From Saccopteryx bilineata (taxonomy: Eukaryota; Chordata; Mammalia; Chiroptera; Emballonuridae): a stretch of 64,000 nucleotides of DNA. Of this stretch, positions 34,601-45,194 are shown one piece after another (the stretch's first letter is position 1; each line of letters begins with the position of its first letter). Where the stretch lies: positions 102,448,267 to 102,512,266 of the forward strand of contig NC_089496.1 in assembly GCF_036850765.1 (NCBI RefSeq), read 5' to 3'. A model generated the notes under the pieces. That model worked only from the letters and a program-made list of their open reading frames with translations, was not told the DNA's origin and searched no databases. Position numbers and translations under genes: made by a program.

Positions 34601-37600
34601 TGTGAAACATGGAGGTGATTTCTTACTCAGTCAGAATGGTTTGAGCTTCCAAAATGAAATGCTCCCGTGAGCTCCTGTGGCTTTTACTTTTCCAGGAACT
34701 CGAGACTTTGTAGCTTGCAATCACCTGAGAAGCTACAAGTATTACTCAAGCAGCATCCTCAATCCTGACGGCTTCCTGGGCTACCCATGTGCCTCCTATG
34801 ATGAATTTCAGGAGGTAGGTCACCCCAGGGGCCTGGGGAAGATGTGGGTGACTGTTTTGTTGGTTTTGTACCTGTGGCTTGGAGCAGAATAAAGATATGA
34901 CCCCATGACTAATAAGGGGAGGTCGTGGTAATGCTGAGCCTCACAGAGCCTTCTACCCTCCGGGAGCAGAGTGGGCAGGAGGTGGGTGACACAGACCTGA
35001 CTGTGCTGGGCCTTCCCTAGATCCCCAACTTTTCATTATAAAAATTTCTCAAGAGATGCGTGGATGGCATGGGTATGATGCATGCATGCATGTGTTAATC
35101 AATAGATTGAGGGTAGAACAGGTAGATGAATGGAAAGCTGGTTAGGTAGATGAGAGGATGGAGGAGGGATGGATGGATGGGTAGAAGGATGGATGGATGG
35201 GTGGGTGGATGGATGGATGGATGGATGGATAGATGAATGAATGGATGGATGGGTAGATGAATGGATGGGTGGGTGGGTGGAAGAATGGGTGGATGAATGA
35301 GTGGATGGATGAGAAGATAAATTGATCCATTGAGTGAATGAATGAGTGAGTCGAAGGCCTACAACTCACAGACAAATTATTTTTCTTCTCACTAGAATAA
35401 CTGTTTCCCTTGTCCAGCCGGAGGATGCCCCAAAATGGGGCACTATGCTGATCAGTTTCAGGGGAAAACCAGTGCTGTGGGACAAACGTTTTTCCTGAAC
35501 ACAGGAGAGAGCGGTAACTTTACTCGTAAGTTTCCATTTTTACCCACTTAAAAGTTGCAAGTAATTTTAAAAGGTGTATCAGCCTCATTAGTTAGGATGA
35601 CAGAAACTCAGCTACAACCAGCAAGAGCTATAATGGAAGGACAATAGATGGCATTTGTCTTGGGTCTCACATTCACCCCTTTAACTAGTGATCCTGATCA
35701 GTGGAGTCAGTACAATGAATGGCCTAGGCTGGGTCACATGTCCACCCGACCCTGTGACAGGAAGGACAGATCCATTAATAGAAGAATGCAAACTCACTGT
35801 AACTCAGAAAGTCACCCCATGATTATCCCCCTGTATACACACACACAAACATGCTATGTGTTTGTTGTTATTTTGCCCAGTTTCTCATTGAAAAAGTAGA
35901 AGACGGTGAAATCACCAAGATCCATTTATTATAAGTAGTATTACATGGTGGCTGAATTGAAGAGCAGTTATTTCCCAAAGGAGTTTTAAATTTTTAAAAA
36001 AATGCACATAGCACTTTACAAAACACTTTTTACACACAGTATTTCATGTCATCCTCACAATACTTCATAAGAAAACAGTTTGGCAGAATCTATAACGTCT
36101 TACCTGCATATTCCTTTAACCTGGAACATACCGTAGGAAAATGCTTGCACTTGTACAGAAGAAGCTATGCTCAAGGGTGGTCACTACAGCATTGTTCTTT
36201 TTTATTTCTTTAATTAATTAAATGTTTTTAGGTGAGAGGAAGGGAGATAGACAGACTCTCACATGTGCCCCAACCAGGATCTACCAAGCAAGCCCCATCT
36301 TGGGCCAATGCTTGAGTACAGAGCTATTTTTAGCACCTGAGGTTGTAACACTCCAATGAGGCTATCCTCAGCACCTGGGGCCATGGCTCAAACCAATCAA
36401 GTCACAGGTTGTGGGAGGGGAAGAGGGAGAGAGGAGTTAGAGGGAAAGGGGAAGAAATAGATGGTCGCTTCTCCTGTGTTTTCTGACCAGGAATCAAATC
36501 CAGGTCATCCATACAGCAGACCGACACTCTATCCACTGAGCCACCAGCCATGGCCAGCATTGTTCTTAATACCAAAAGATTACAGGGAGAAACCTAGATG
36601 TTCACCAATTGTTAAACAACAAAGTACTGTATATAACCATTAAAAGGAGGAGATAGAGAACCTCTAAGACATATTAAGGGAAAAGCAAATAGCAAAACAA
36701 CATGAAATATATCATATACCAGTCAGGGTCCCTCCAGGAAATAGAACCCATCCAAGTGGTTCAAATGAGGGGACCCATAGAAAGGCCTGCTTTGAAGGTG
36801 TGGACAGGGTTTAAAGAATAAACTAGGGCTGCTGAGGTGCCCAGAATGTAGTCACTGCAGGGCTCCCAGAATGGAGTGTCATCACAGAGGAAGTGAGTTA
36901 CTCCCAGATACCAGTATAAGAACCCAGGTTGGGGGAGTGCAGGGCAGGAGATACCTTCATCTCCCCCTCCTGCCATCAGACCTCCTGTGCAAGCCTCTTA
37001 TGGGCTGAACCCAACAGAAAGCCAGCAGCAAGGGTCCCTGGTGAGATCCACCTTCTAGATCACAGGACAGAGAAGAGCAGTGAATCAGTCTGGCGTGGGG
37101 ATGGGTGAAGAGAGTGGAAAGGAGCTGTGTACACTATTTACGAGAGGAGGAAAAGCCTATGATTTTTATGTATTCGTATGTGTATGTAATTGCTTAGAAA
37201 GTTCTAGATCAGGGCATACCAACCTCAGCTCTGTCAACATTGGCAATTGGATAATTTGTTATTGTTGGGGAGGGGCTGTCTTGTGCTTTGCCATATATTT
37301 AGCAAATCTGTGGCCTCTACCCAATAGATGCAGTTGCCCTCTGCCCACCCATCCGCTCCGTTCCCTGGTGTGACAATAAGTAATGTCTCCAGACAGTGCC
37401 AGATATCCTTGAGAAGCAAAATCACCCCCTGGCCGTGATTTAGTATAGAGACCAAACTGGCTGCTTCAGGGAAGAACCTGAGATGAAGGGCAGGGAGAAG
37501 GGGTGCCCATGAAGGATTGATTTTTATTCTTTACATTTTACCTGGGGTCAACTCTTAATGGAGTATATGTCCATTGCATGGGGAAAATAACAAAAATTAA

Positions 37601-40072
37601 AAATTAAAAAAAGGGAACAGTAAGTGATTTGTCTAAAGGTTGGAGCCATAGACCTCTCCCTCTCCCTGTGAACTTTTTAGTGTGGTGGCGTCCATCCATC
37701 AGAACACATACATGGCTGAATTGGCACAAGATTGCGCTGAACTATAATAGTCACTTCTCTGAGTCCCCACCTAGAATCTGAATTCCTGGGACCCCAACTT
37801 CATTGAAGGAAACCCTGAGTCACACTCCCCCTTACCTCACACTCTTGGGGGATTCAGAGCTTGGAACCGGAAGGCTTCCATAGGGTCATTTTTTTCAACA
37901 CGATGAGTTCATTGAAGTGATTGTATCTCTTTCTTTGCACAGGTTGGAGATACAGGGTGTCAGTCACGCTGGCTGGGAAGAAGAAAGTGAGTGGGTACAT
38001 CAGGATTGCTTTATATGGAAGTAATGGAAACTCAAAACAATATCAGATTTTCAAGTAAGTTTGATAGAAAAGTGAATATGCCATACTTTCTAAAATAGAG
38101 TATTCGTAAAAGATTAGGTATAAACTGCTTTTACCTAACTACTTTTACCTAAACTAGCCATATAGTATACAGAACCATTGGAACCCAGAATGTCAGCGGC
38201 AGAGGAAGTCTCAGCATCTAGTGCAGTCATCCCAATGTGAGAGGAACGAAGCCCAGGGAGGAAGAAACTGTTTAAAATGGGGAATCCTTTTGGATTGGCA
38301 ACCATTGCTTCCTCCCTGCTTAGGCTTGGTGAATAGCACATTCTCCTTGGTTAAGGCACATAAATATGGCAACTCCTTCCTGTCCAACACAAACACTCCA
38401 TCCCCCTCACATGCTACCACGCGTCACACGTGCAGCCTGAGGCCAGCTTCTTGTTGCTGTGGTAACCTCAGCACCTAGCATTGGCTGGGCATATGAGGTG
38501 CTCAGGAAAAATGTGTTGGATGCATGCATACTGTGCTGTAAAATTAGATTCTAATTTAAGTGTTTTTGCACTAAATTTTCATGTTAAAGTTCTTTGGCAA
38601 TTTCTTATGCCAAAATTTGTGCCCACAAATGACCTCTGCTGAACCACATATGTCTTCAAACTTAAGACATCAAGACTCCTGCAGTGAACTTGGAGTTAAT
38701 ATGCCACCCCAAATATTTGACTTTCCTCTAGGAACAAATTAAGCCAGTGGAAATCTAGAGCCTGTGTTTTTTAAAGGTGTGTTCTTCACAAGTACGTCTG
38801 TGTTGTAGCAGTCCCTGGATGAGTATAGAGTCGTTCAAGATCACTGCAGAAAACTGACCACTGCAGCTGTTGTTTGGAGAAACAATAGATTGCTGTCATC
38901 CTAGGTATTCTTATATCCAGCTGATAACAACCTTTTATGTCTGTGATTGCAGAGGCCCCCTCAAACCAAATGTAAGTCACATGCGTGACATTGATATGGA
39001 CCTCAACGTGGGAGAAATCCAGAAGGTCAAGTTCCTCTGGAACAACCACGTGATAAATCTCTTCCCGGCCAAGCTGGGGGCTTCCCAAATCACGGTGCAA
39101 AGTGGCGAAGATGGAACTGAGTGCGTATCTTTTATTCCACCCAAGTCTTGTTTCTGTATTTACCTATCAATCGATCTCTGCACACACACACACACGCACA
39201 CACACGCACACTTCCAATCCCCACCCATCTGCATGCCTGTCTACCCATCCATTCATTCTTCCCTTTCTGCCCATCCACTTACCCATCCAGCCATTCACCT
39301 ACCCAGTCATTCATCTTAACTCTCCATCTATCCATCTGATTTACTTCAAAAATCAAACATCATTTTCTTTAAGCCAAATTCAGCTTAGCAGGAGCAAGGC
39401 ATCAGTGGTAAGGCTTAGATTCGAGAAAGAGGCAAAACTGAGACTTTCATTTCAAACTATAAGAAAAACACCTGGGCAGTAGTTGTAGAAAATCTCTGAG
39501 TTCATTTCAGTTGGGGTGCATTTATTGATACAAATTGTTTTGCACGAAGACGATGGTATGGGAGGAATGTGGACTGTGTTGAGATCTAGCTCACAGTGGC
39601 GAGCCCTTCTCTTGCTGAGGGAATAGAACCTTCCTTGGTGAGAGCTGGGAGAGAACATAGCAGAAGCAGTGTAAGAAGAACCCTTCAGGATCTTAGCTCT
39701 AGGGAAAGTCCCCTCTGGGCAAGCTGGGCGCCCCTGGTCCCTGAATTCATTGTGGGCTCACGGGAGGCCCCGCCCCTTTTATTTAAATCCTTGGTCTGAC
39801 ACAGCTGATTCACTCTCAGCGGGTTAAAAGGCTACAGGAGGGTAGGATGGTCTTGAAGTAGTTTTTGCATAGTAAGAATCAGCTGGCCTCCGCCTGGGGT
39901 AGCAGAACCTCCTAATCAAACCGATCTGATTCCCAGGGAGGGGCTCAATGCTGAGGTCACCTTTCCGCAAGCTCACGAGCCTCACGCTGTACGCGTCTTG
40001 CTCCGCAGGTATCGTTTCTGTAGCGGTGACACCGTGAAAGAAGACGTCTTACAATCCCTTTACCCTTGTTAA
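19614..40072 (+). CDS. PNLIPRP2: Pancreatic lipase-related protein 2, complete
   Basis: Coding exons are 19614-19662, 21956-22110, 23520-23645, 25423-25557, 26215-26326, 27101-27220, 28531-28650, 34696-34814, 35396-35525, 37943-38054, 38953-39120 and 40009-40072. They total 1410 nt, giving 469 residues, the usual family length. The product is a secreted pancreatic lipase/galactolipase of the gut lumen. A signal peptide ([17 protein letters not shown]) precedes a mature start REICYG. The triad is Ser171 in GHSLG, Asp195 in GLDP and His282 in CNHL, with a full cysteine-bounded lid and a C-terminal PLAT domain. Asp is followed by P-A-E-P, as in active lipases. The N-F-T and N-V-S sequons could be glycosylated. 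The start is fixed by the signal peptide directly after an acceptor. All junctions are GT..AG and the reading frame has no defects. Confidence 0.96.
19663..21955 (+). other. PNLIPRP2: PNLIPRP2 intron, pyrimidine-rich
   Basis: Positions 20100-20800 are strongly C/T-rich on the plus strand, which opens spurious frames. One MIR lies at 20905-21085; nothing else is recognised. Confidence 0.65.
20905..21085 (+). repeat. MIR SINE
   Basis: Contains ggttcagatcctggctctgc, atgaccttgggcagctctct and ctgtctgtaaaaggggagtg: sense MIR with intact core. Confidence 0.75.
21956..22110 (+). CDS. PNLIPRP2: PNLIPRP2 exon, mature N-terminus
   Basis: 155 bp from ctgccccag to caa|gtaaga. Encodes [20 protein letters not shown] and the [16 protein letters not shown] strand, including the first disulphide Cys pair. 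Confidence 0.94.
22111..23519 (+). other. PNLIPRP2: PNLIPRP2 intron with diverged repeat
   Basis: 22955-23400 is AT-rich, begins ggggtccttcatcttttctg and ends near tgtcaggaactcccgttcta. It resembles the flank pattern seen again near 47145 (ttaaccatttctgtgccggg), so it is probably an old shared repeat of unknown class. Confidence 0.4.
23520..23645 (+). CDS. PNLIPRP2: PNLIPRP2 exon, oxyanion-hole strand
   Basis: 126 bp (42 codons, phase 0 at both ends) from ttaaccag to aag|gtaggg. Encodes [21 protein letters not shown] carries the oxyanion-hole Phe of pancreatic lipases. Confidence 0.94.
23985..24180. repeat. hAT-type MITE relic
   Basis: ctatccaatagaactttctg at the left, gagcacttgaaatgtggtga in the middle and tagccacatgtggctagtgg at the right: an old mammalian non-autonomous DNA transposon. 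Sister of 6370-6540. Confidence 0.65.
24190..24440 (-). repeat. MIR SINE
   Basis: tttttcgagtgcctactatg, cacttaatccccccagcaat and cccattttataaaagaagaa mark an antisense MIR. Confidence 0.75.
24957..25155. repeat. hAT-type MITE relic
   Basis: agcaaacttcctgtaaaaga followed by gtagtaaatatttcagcatt, then aataaaactttgtttataag and agtttgctaagccctgat: a known old mammalian hAT MITE pattern with complementary ends. Confidence 0.6.
25423..25557 (+). CDS. PNLIPRP2: PNLIPRP2 exon
   Basis: 135 bp (45 codons) from tccccag to tcg|gtaaaa. Encodes [20 protein letters not shown], the conserved strand before the nucleophile elbow. Confidence 0.94.
25558..26214 (+). other. PNLIPRP2: PNLIPRP2 intron, CpG-rich second half
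   Basis: From about 25900 the sequence becomes very GC- and CpG-rich (cgccccgcccgggacgag, cggtccgcggggctcgg) and stays so through the next exon to about 26360. No promoter element is apparent. Confidence 0.75.
26215..26326 (+). CDS. PNLIPRP2: PNLIPRP2 exon with catalytic serine
   Basis: 112 bp from ttctgcag to g|gtacgg. Encodes [20 protein letters not shown]; the Ser codon is 26260-26262. The exon is very CpG-rich and sits in a GC-rich block. Confidence 0.94.
26327..27100 (+). other. PNLIPRP2: PNLIPRP2 intron with simple repeats
   Basis: An AT-rich TATA/ATAT tract at 26505-26580 and a (GAAT)n tetranucleotide run at about 26760-26812; otherwise nothing recognised. Confidence 0.75.
26760..26812. 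repeat. (GAAT)n microsatellite
   Basis: At least ten GAAT-type units with a few substitutions (gaac) at the right end. Confidence 0.9.
27101..27220 (+). CDS. PNLIPRP2: PNLIPRP2 exon with catalytic aspartate
   Basis: 120 bp from ctgtcag to g|gtgag. Encodes GLDPAEPCF; Asp is 27106-27108, Ala 27112-27114 and Pro 27118-27120, the pattern of active pancreatic lipase. Confidence 0.95.
27785..27960 (-). repeat. MIR SINE
   Basis: taatgatgatgattaccatg, aattccttaatcatagtaac, gagcaaactgaggctcagag: antisense MIR. Confidence 0.7.
28100..28178. repeat. (TA)n/(TATACA)n tract
   Basis: Alternating tatata and tacata units; a related AT-only tract lies at 27950-28008. Confidence 0.85.
28531..28650 (+). CDS. 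PNLIPRP2: PNLIPRP2 exon, start of lid
   Basis: 120 bp from gttccag to g|gtatg. Encodes [20 protein letters not shown] and the lid start [17 protein letters not shown]. Confidence 0.94.
28728..29057. mobile_element. hAT-type MITE (caggggtcccc family)
   Basis: Left end caggggtccccaaactatgg, right end aaagtttggggacccct: inverted termini. The interior reads cgggccacatgcggccccct and, later, ccaatagtctgagggacagt. It lies in the large PNLIPRP2 intron. Two related inverted copies are at 55597 and 55931. Flanks share acttag/acttat but no clean 8-bp duplication. Confidence 0.8.
29800..30600 (-). pseudogene. L1 ORF2 C-terminal remnants
   Basis: Two blocks: 30540-30278 with [20 protein letters not shown] and [12 protein letters not shown] (end of the reverse transcriptase domain), then 30067-29810 with [20 protein letters not shown] and [19 protein letters not shown] (C-terminal domain). 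The part between them is deleted and the frame is broken. Confidence 0.8.
30709..31533 (-). pseudogene. L1 ORF1 with one in-frame stop
   Basis: The first 173 codons contain the coiled-coil region ([20 protein letters not shown]) and the RRM-like start ([20 protein letters not shown]). A TGA at 31012-31014 interrupts the frame. The same frame then continues through the C-terminal domain ([39 protein letters not shown]) to a stop near 30709. ORF1p is the RNA-binding chaperone of L1. One nonsense change, of the C-to-T type, is enough to explain the break. Confidence 0.8.
34696..34814 (+). CDS. PNLIPRP2: PNLIPRP2 exon with catalytic histidine
   Basis: 119 bp from ttttccag to gag|gtaggt. Encodes [20 protein letters not shown]. 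It follows a 6-kb intron that holds a hAT MITE and an L1. Confidence 0.95.
35130..35345. repeat. (GGAT)n tetranucleotide tract
   Basis: About 200 bp of ggat, gggt and gaat units on the plus strand, ending about 50 bp before the acceptor of the exon at 35396. Confidence 0.92.
35396..35525 (+). CDS. PNLIPRP2: PNLIPRP2 exon, end of catalytic domain
   Basis: 130 bp from cactag to c|gtaag. Encodes [20 protein letters not shown] and [11 protein letters not shown] with an N-F-T sequon. Confidence 0.94.
36200..36554 (-). mobile_element. tRNA-derived SINE
   Basis: On the minus strand the head is at the right: ggtggctcagtggatagagt, then a box-B-like gatttgattcct. It is followed by a body sharing order and motifs with the SINE at 51542, and a tail on the left. 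A 13-bp duplication cagcattgttctt flanks it (36187-36199 and 36555-36567). It is more diverged than the 51542 copy. Confidence 0.82.
37205..37440 (-). repeat. MER5-type hAT MITE
   Basis: atcagggcataccaacctca, ggataatttgttattgttgg, tctacccaatagatgcagtt and aatgtctccagacagtgcca in this order are the MER5A pattern. Confidence 0.75.
37943..38054 (+). CDS. PNLIPRP2: PNLIPRP2 exon, start of PLAT domain
   Basis: 112 bp from tgcacag to aa|gtaagt. Encodes [20 protein letters not shown] and IALYGSNGN. Confidence 0.94.
38055..38952 (+). other. PNLIPRP2: PNLIPRP2 intron, nothing recognised
   Basis: No repeat or element that I recognise. Confidence 0.65.
38953..39120 (+). CDS. PNLIPRP2: PNLIPRP2 exon, PLAT core
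   Basis: 168 bp from attgcag to ga|gtgcgt. Encodes [20 protein letters not shown] and [14 protein letters not shown]. Confidence 0.94.
39121..40008 (+). other. PNLIPRP2: PNLIPRP2 last intron
   Basis: A CA tract and CATC-rich DNA at the left end; nothing recognised in the remainder. Confidence 0.65.
39181..39212. repeat. (CA)n microsatellite
   Basis: An interrupted CA tract 60 bp after the exon ending at 39120, followed by an imperfect CCATC/CATT-rich stretch to about 39345. Confidence 0.88.
40009..40072 (+). CDS. PNLIPRP2: PNLIPRP2 terminal coding exon
   Basis: Completes Glu, then [20 protein letters not shown] and TAA at 40070-40072. Same length (64 bp) and phase as the PNLIPRP1 last exon. 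Confidence 0.95.
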
Positions 40073-40102
40073 AGAGGCCGTGCTCTCGTGTATCCTCGTG
40101 GT

Positions 40103-40108
40103 AATAAA
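40103..40108 (+). promoter_or_regulatory. PNLIPRP2: PNLIPRP2 polyadenylation signal
   Basis: AATAAA lies 31 bp after the stop codon. Confidence 0.85.
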
Positions 40109-40559
40109 ATGTTCAGGCCCTCGAATCGACGTTGAGGTGTTTGACATTCTCCATGTTCTGGGGTCACATTTCGGAAATGGTTCCTGGGACCGGAGCCCAG
40201 TTGGCTACAGGGAAAGCCTGAAACCTTGCACTGGCCGTCCTTTGCCACCATCTCTCTCGAGCACTTTGTGTGTCTAATGTAGGCAGTGAAGTCTGCCCTA
40301 CTTGCAAAGCTCATCACGACGTCCACATGTTGCCCACGCAGCTTTTAACATCCCCGGGTAGCGCGCTGACCTCATGGGGGTGCACACTGTGTGGCATGAG
40401 TAACTCTGAACCTACCGTTAAGCCGGCCTGCGCCATGGAGGGAGAGGGGCTTAAATAAAGATACGTTAATACATGCACGTGGCACAACATGCAAATGATC
40501 CAGCAGAGTATTCCTCCACGAGGCGCGTCTTCCTCCATCCTTGCCCCCAAGTCTCCCAG

Positions 40560-40880
40560 CGCCTCTCCCAAAGACAACTAGAGTTTTTCCCAGAAATATT
40601 CTACATACATATATGTGGGTACCTATCCCACACACCTCAATCCCACAACTGCCCCTTTAAAAAATGGTAGCCTACAGCACACAGCATTCTCACCTGGCTT
40701 TTTACACTCTCAATAAATTGGATATTATTCTCCAGTCCAGAAAGATATTATAGTCCAGAAAGAGCTTCTTCATTCTTCATTGGGCTTCACGGATTCCACT
40801 GAGGGGTGAACATGGTGCATTTGTCCCTGCTGATGGTCACAGACGTGGTCTCCACATTTTTCCCCGATTGCAAATATGCT
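40560..40880 (-). repeat. Old L1 3' end fragment
   Basis: gtttttcccagaaatattct with acatacatatatgtgggtac, then aaaatggtagcctacagcac and ctggctttttacactctcaa recall old L1M-type 3' UTR sequence in reverse orientation. Confidence 0.45.
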
Positions 40881-41459
40881 TGCATCTCATGTCCTTTTAT
40901 GATATGTATGGAGTGTGGGCCTTCCAGCCTGGCCTCCACCCAAGCCTGGCCACCCACTAACCTGCCCCCACCCCCACTGACCCGCCCACTCATTCCGGGA
41001 CCCCGTGAGTGAAGAGGCTGCCAGGTAGAGGGTGTCACTTTCAGGGCTGGGGGATGGTGGTGTAGGTTTGCCTATGAGGGAGGAGTGGGAGCATTTACTG
41101 TTTAATTCCTAGGATTCACAAATGGCGTCATTTAGCAATTCTGTGACGGGTGTCATGGTGACAGCTGTGGCTGGTGCTTGAAGAGACCGGAGGTGACTCG
41201 CCCAGTGCGAGTCCGAGAACGAGGGTGGAAGGAGCTCCCCCTCCCCTTTATGGGGACGCCCCTAATTCCTAGCTGAACGAAGAGCTGGAGCTCAATGCCT
41301 CGGGGTTGTTCTTTCCTTCTCCTTTCTTTGTGTTTTCTAAAATTCTTTTCCCTGACGCGCTTCACAGCATTTCAAACCTTGTCCTGGTGCGTGATATAGG
41401 TCCTTGTCTGAGACCTTCAAGACTTCCTAGATCTCAATAAAACTGCCAATTATAGAACA

Positions 41460-41622
41460 GAGGTTCTCAGCCCTAGCTGCGTCATAGCATTGTCGGGGGG
41501 AGTGTTTAAAGAAAACCCCACGGCCAGGCCTGGACCAATTGGAGTTTCTGGGGTAGGGCCCAGCCCCCCAGTATTTTTTAAAAATCCATGGAAGATGTAC
41601 AATGAGGGTGGAGAACCACCAT
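41460..41622. repeat. Palindromic hAT-type MITE relic
   Basis: Left end gaggttctcagccctagctg, right end gggtggagaaccacc, with cctggaccaattggagtttc and ggggtagggcccagcccccc between: a short mammalian MITE with complementary ends. Confidence 0.6.
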
Positions 41623-41969
41623 GCCTGTTCCCTTCTGAGAGTTTAAATAACACTTTCCAATCTGAACTCTTCCTAATTCCCATAGTGTGATAGAGGGCTC
41701 ACAGGGGGCGGAGCTAGCCTTGAATCCCAGCTGCCTGTCTTTCTGCCTGTACCACCTGGGCTGGCTTCTTCAGTTCTCCAACCTCAGCACTGTCCCCAGA
41801 TAACAGTGGCCCGCTGCACAGGGTGGCTGTGCTGATTCCATGAGATAAAGCATGAGAAGCAACAGCCAATAAATGAAGAGGAAAGATGGGCAGGTCAGCA
41901 TTATTTTTTAAGAGTAACAAAGTCACCAGTGACCAAGATTAAAGAGAAGTGCAGCCTCAGAGAAGGTAC

Positions 41970-42380
41970 TTGAAGTGGACTTAAGAGATTGGTATTCAGA
42001 ATACATAAAAAAAAGAATAACTTAATAGAAAAAAAAATGGACAAAGGGACACGAGCAGGCCAGGCACAAAGAGAAAACAGAATAAATGTTTGAGATTCAC
42101 CTTCATTAGTAACAAAGGGAATATAAACAAAAACAACAACATGACATTCACACCCATTAGACTGTCCAAAATATAACTTCAGTGATGAAAATTAATGAAC
42201 TAGGGTCCATATGTATCAACATGGGAAGATCCCCCAAATATCCTGTTCAGGACAAAAGCCAGCATCGGGAAGATACCATTTAGCTGCAGAAAATACCATT
42301 TATGTACGAAAAACTACAATTCACTGCGTCTGTGGTACAAAATACCAAAACATAGACATATAGAGTCCTTCTTTATCGGA
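41970..42380 (+). repeat. Ancient L1 ORF2/3' relic
   Basis: aatggacaaagggacacgag, tcattagtaacaaagggaat, atgggaagatcccccaaata and related strings recall the end of L1 ORF2 and the start of its 3' UTR. Heavily decayed. Confidence 0.5.
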
Positions 42381-44100
42381 AATGTTATTATTTTTTCATT
42401 ACAAAAGAATTTGGAGCAAAAATGACAAAAAGTTCATCTTTGCTAATTTGAGGTGCTGGATCCAGTGCTGTTTGTCAACATCATTTTTATGTAACATTTT
42501 AGAGTTTTTTTAATCCAAATTTAAGAGGAAAAGGAGGGAGAAAGAGGTTCACAATGTTTTGGAGTTAGGACCTGGGGCTGGTAGGAAGGGCTGCTGGTGG
42601 GAGGTGGCTGAGTGCGTTTCTATGATCCCAGGATGCTCTCACATCTGCATTTGGATTCAAATCTGATATATCCGCCACTGTTCCCATGACACACCACAAG
42701 AACCGGCTTCTTTCTCTTGGGGACCTGGCTCTGTGACACCGAAAACCTTTATCTTCAGTCTCCGACAGTCATGCCCTGTACCAGATGGCACTACTCATAG
42801 GACCAAACCCAGGACCTGGAGTCAGCTGAGCCCACTGTTGTGTGGACAGCGTTGTGTCTTAGTATTAATGTGCCCAGGCACAAACCACACAACTCTGCAA
42901 TATCTCACCTAATCGAGACATTAGCGGTGACCCAGGTGTGAGCCAAAGCCCTCAGTATAAAAACCGGGTATCTCTACCTTCTGCCTTCTGAGCCTCCCAT
43001 AGGGGAGAAATAATGACTACTTTGCAAACCTATTTCATAAAGCACTATGCTAAATGAAAACAAATTACTTTTTCTTTTAGTAGCTCAAAATGCTAATACT
43101 GCCACTTAGTCTTGACCTTCAGGAATATGAGCTATTTTAAATGACAACATGCAAAGAGGTCTTGTTTGAAAACACAAGCTGCTTTGGGCTGCATATTATT
43201 ACGTGTAAGTATAGCGAGTGCTAGCTAGCATCACTCACACCGGCCTCCCATTTATATCTATCTGGTATACAGTTCAGTTGACAGCTATTGTTCTCCGGCA
43301 TACGTGTCAAATTCCTTAATGACAAGCTGACAGAGGTGTAGGGCTCAGTATACATAAATTCCATTTGCTACCATATAATCAGTGTTATCTATTAGAATGC
43401 TATTTGTGACAAGTCGTGTTCAAAATAAAAGTCGAATTGATTTTTCTGTGATTTTAACATGGGGCCACTCACAGCAAGCTTTTGATTGCATCTTAAACAC
43501 TTTAATGCTCTATTTGTGTTTGAGGCGGGTCAGAAATAGAATTTGCACTCTTTGCAAAGCTAAAACAATTTGTAAAAATAACAAAGTCAAATTTCAAAGA
43601 GCATCTTTATTTCAAAGCCAAGGGAACGAGTTTGGTAAAGGGATCGAGGCAGGGAACAGTGCGGAAGGACGAGAGCCTCACGCACAACACACATTTCATT
43701 TCCGTGCAGCCATTTTCATTTAAATTAGATTTTAACTTTAATGCAGGGTTTGTAAAGCCTCTACCGAGCCTTTGTTTCTGCCTTTTATCTCCAGCAATTG
43801 CAGGCTGTATCTCAGCTTATCTGAGCTCCACATCTCCCTTCCCTCGCTCTTGGCAGCGGGTTTGGGCTACCTGCTCCCTGTTCTGGGCACATGGGGGCGC
43901 TAGTTCGCAGATCCTCCAGCGGAGACTCTCTCGAGAAGGCACCTGCTTGGCCCATATTGCTTACAAAATAAATTACGACCAGATCATAGCTAGCATCATC
44001 CCCTTGGAATAATTTGTGGTTTGGAGCAGGAGTTGGTGAATTAGGGTCCACGGGACACCTGTTGTGGTACAGCCCTCCAGCTAAGAATGGTTTCCACATT
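42381..44100. other. Intergenic, nothing recognised
   Basis: AT-rich sequence with no ORF of known family and no repeat that I can name. Confidence 0.6.
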
Positions 44101-44109
44101 TTCAATGGT

Positions 44110-44860
44110 TTTTTAAAAATTCAAAACAATATTTTGTAAGATGTAACACTCCTTAATATGCATGCACCCAGTCAGGGAGCACCGAAATATGTAACTACTA
44201 ACAGAGCTATTGGGAAAAACAGACAAAAACATATATACATAGTTGGGAACCTTCGTAGCCATTGAGAGCTCTAGATAGACCATCCAAACAAAAAGTTAAT
44301 AAAGAAATATCGGCCTTAAATGACACATTTGACCAAATAAACATGATTGACATTTACAGAGCCTTTCTTCCCAGAACATCTGATTATACATTCTTTTCCA
44401 GTGCACGTGGAACATTCTCAAAGGTAGACCATATGTGTAGTCACAAAACTAACCTCTACAATTTCAAGAAGATGGAAATCATACCATTTCTGTTCTCTGC
44501 ACATTCTCTGACCACAATGCTTTGTTAGAAATCAACTGCAAAAAAAAGAAATCCACAAATATATGGAGATTAAACAACATACTACTCAAATAATGAAATA
44601 CTCAAAAAAGAAATAAAAGGTGAGACCAATAGGTATACATAGAGACAAATGAGAATGAAAATACAATATCAAAACTTCTGGGATACAGGGAAAGCACTAA
44701 TAAGAGGGAAGTTTATATCATTACAGGCCTATCTCAAAAAAAACCACCAAAAAACAACAAGAGAAATCCCAAGTAAACATCTAACATTTCATCCTAACCA
44801 GAAAAAAGAACAAAAGCAACCCAAAGTCAGCAAAAGAAATAGCTAATTAAATAACCTATT
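44110..44860 (+). pseudogene. L1 ORF2 endonuclease-region fragment
   Basis: Frames keep RPSKQKVNKEISALNDTFDQ with DYTFFSSARGTFSKVDHMCS (endonuclease domain) and, further on, ALIRGKFISLQAYLKK. Stops and frame changes show that it is dead. It is a different copy from the intronic L1 and on the opposite strand. Confidence 0.75.
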
Positions 44861-45194
44861 CCAGGTGAAGGGCTTAGGCCAGAAACAGACACAACAAGCT
44901 CATTAGAGGCTGCTGATTTTATTATTCATTACTCATACCTGTTCTGCCTGCCTCCTAGGCTGGAATCCTTGGAAGAAAAGTCCAACAGTGGAAAGAGCAC
45001 TTTATTAAGGGGCCAAGAGCCCTGGGTCTGAACCCGTGTCTGTTAACAGTCCCTGTCCTCAGCCCGGATCAGCTATGGCAGCTTTCCCAGGTCCCCTACC
45101 CCAATGGTAATTCATAACAACAGACTCTGCTGAGCTTGTAGGGGCTAGATTCACCTGCCTAATCTCTTGATCTTCCTACCCACGCTACTGCATA

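Larger units (their letters stand above)
28651..34695 (+). other. PNLIPRP2: PNLIPRP2 6-kb intron
   Basis: Holds the hAT MITE and the L1. Positions 32063-34690 show no element that I can name with confidence; frames there are short and unremarkable. Confidence 0.65.
35526..37942 (+). other. PNLIPRP2: PNLIPRP2 intron
   Basis: Contains the SINE at 36200-36554 and MER5 at 37205-37440. The rest (including 36710-37100, probably an old repeat) is not identified. Confidence 0.65.

Noticed and set aside
36461..36643. ORF with [24 protein letters not shown] peptide
   Set aside because: It is the tRNA-like SINE head read as protein, a common false ORF in this genome.
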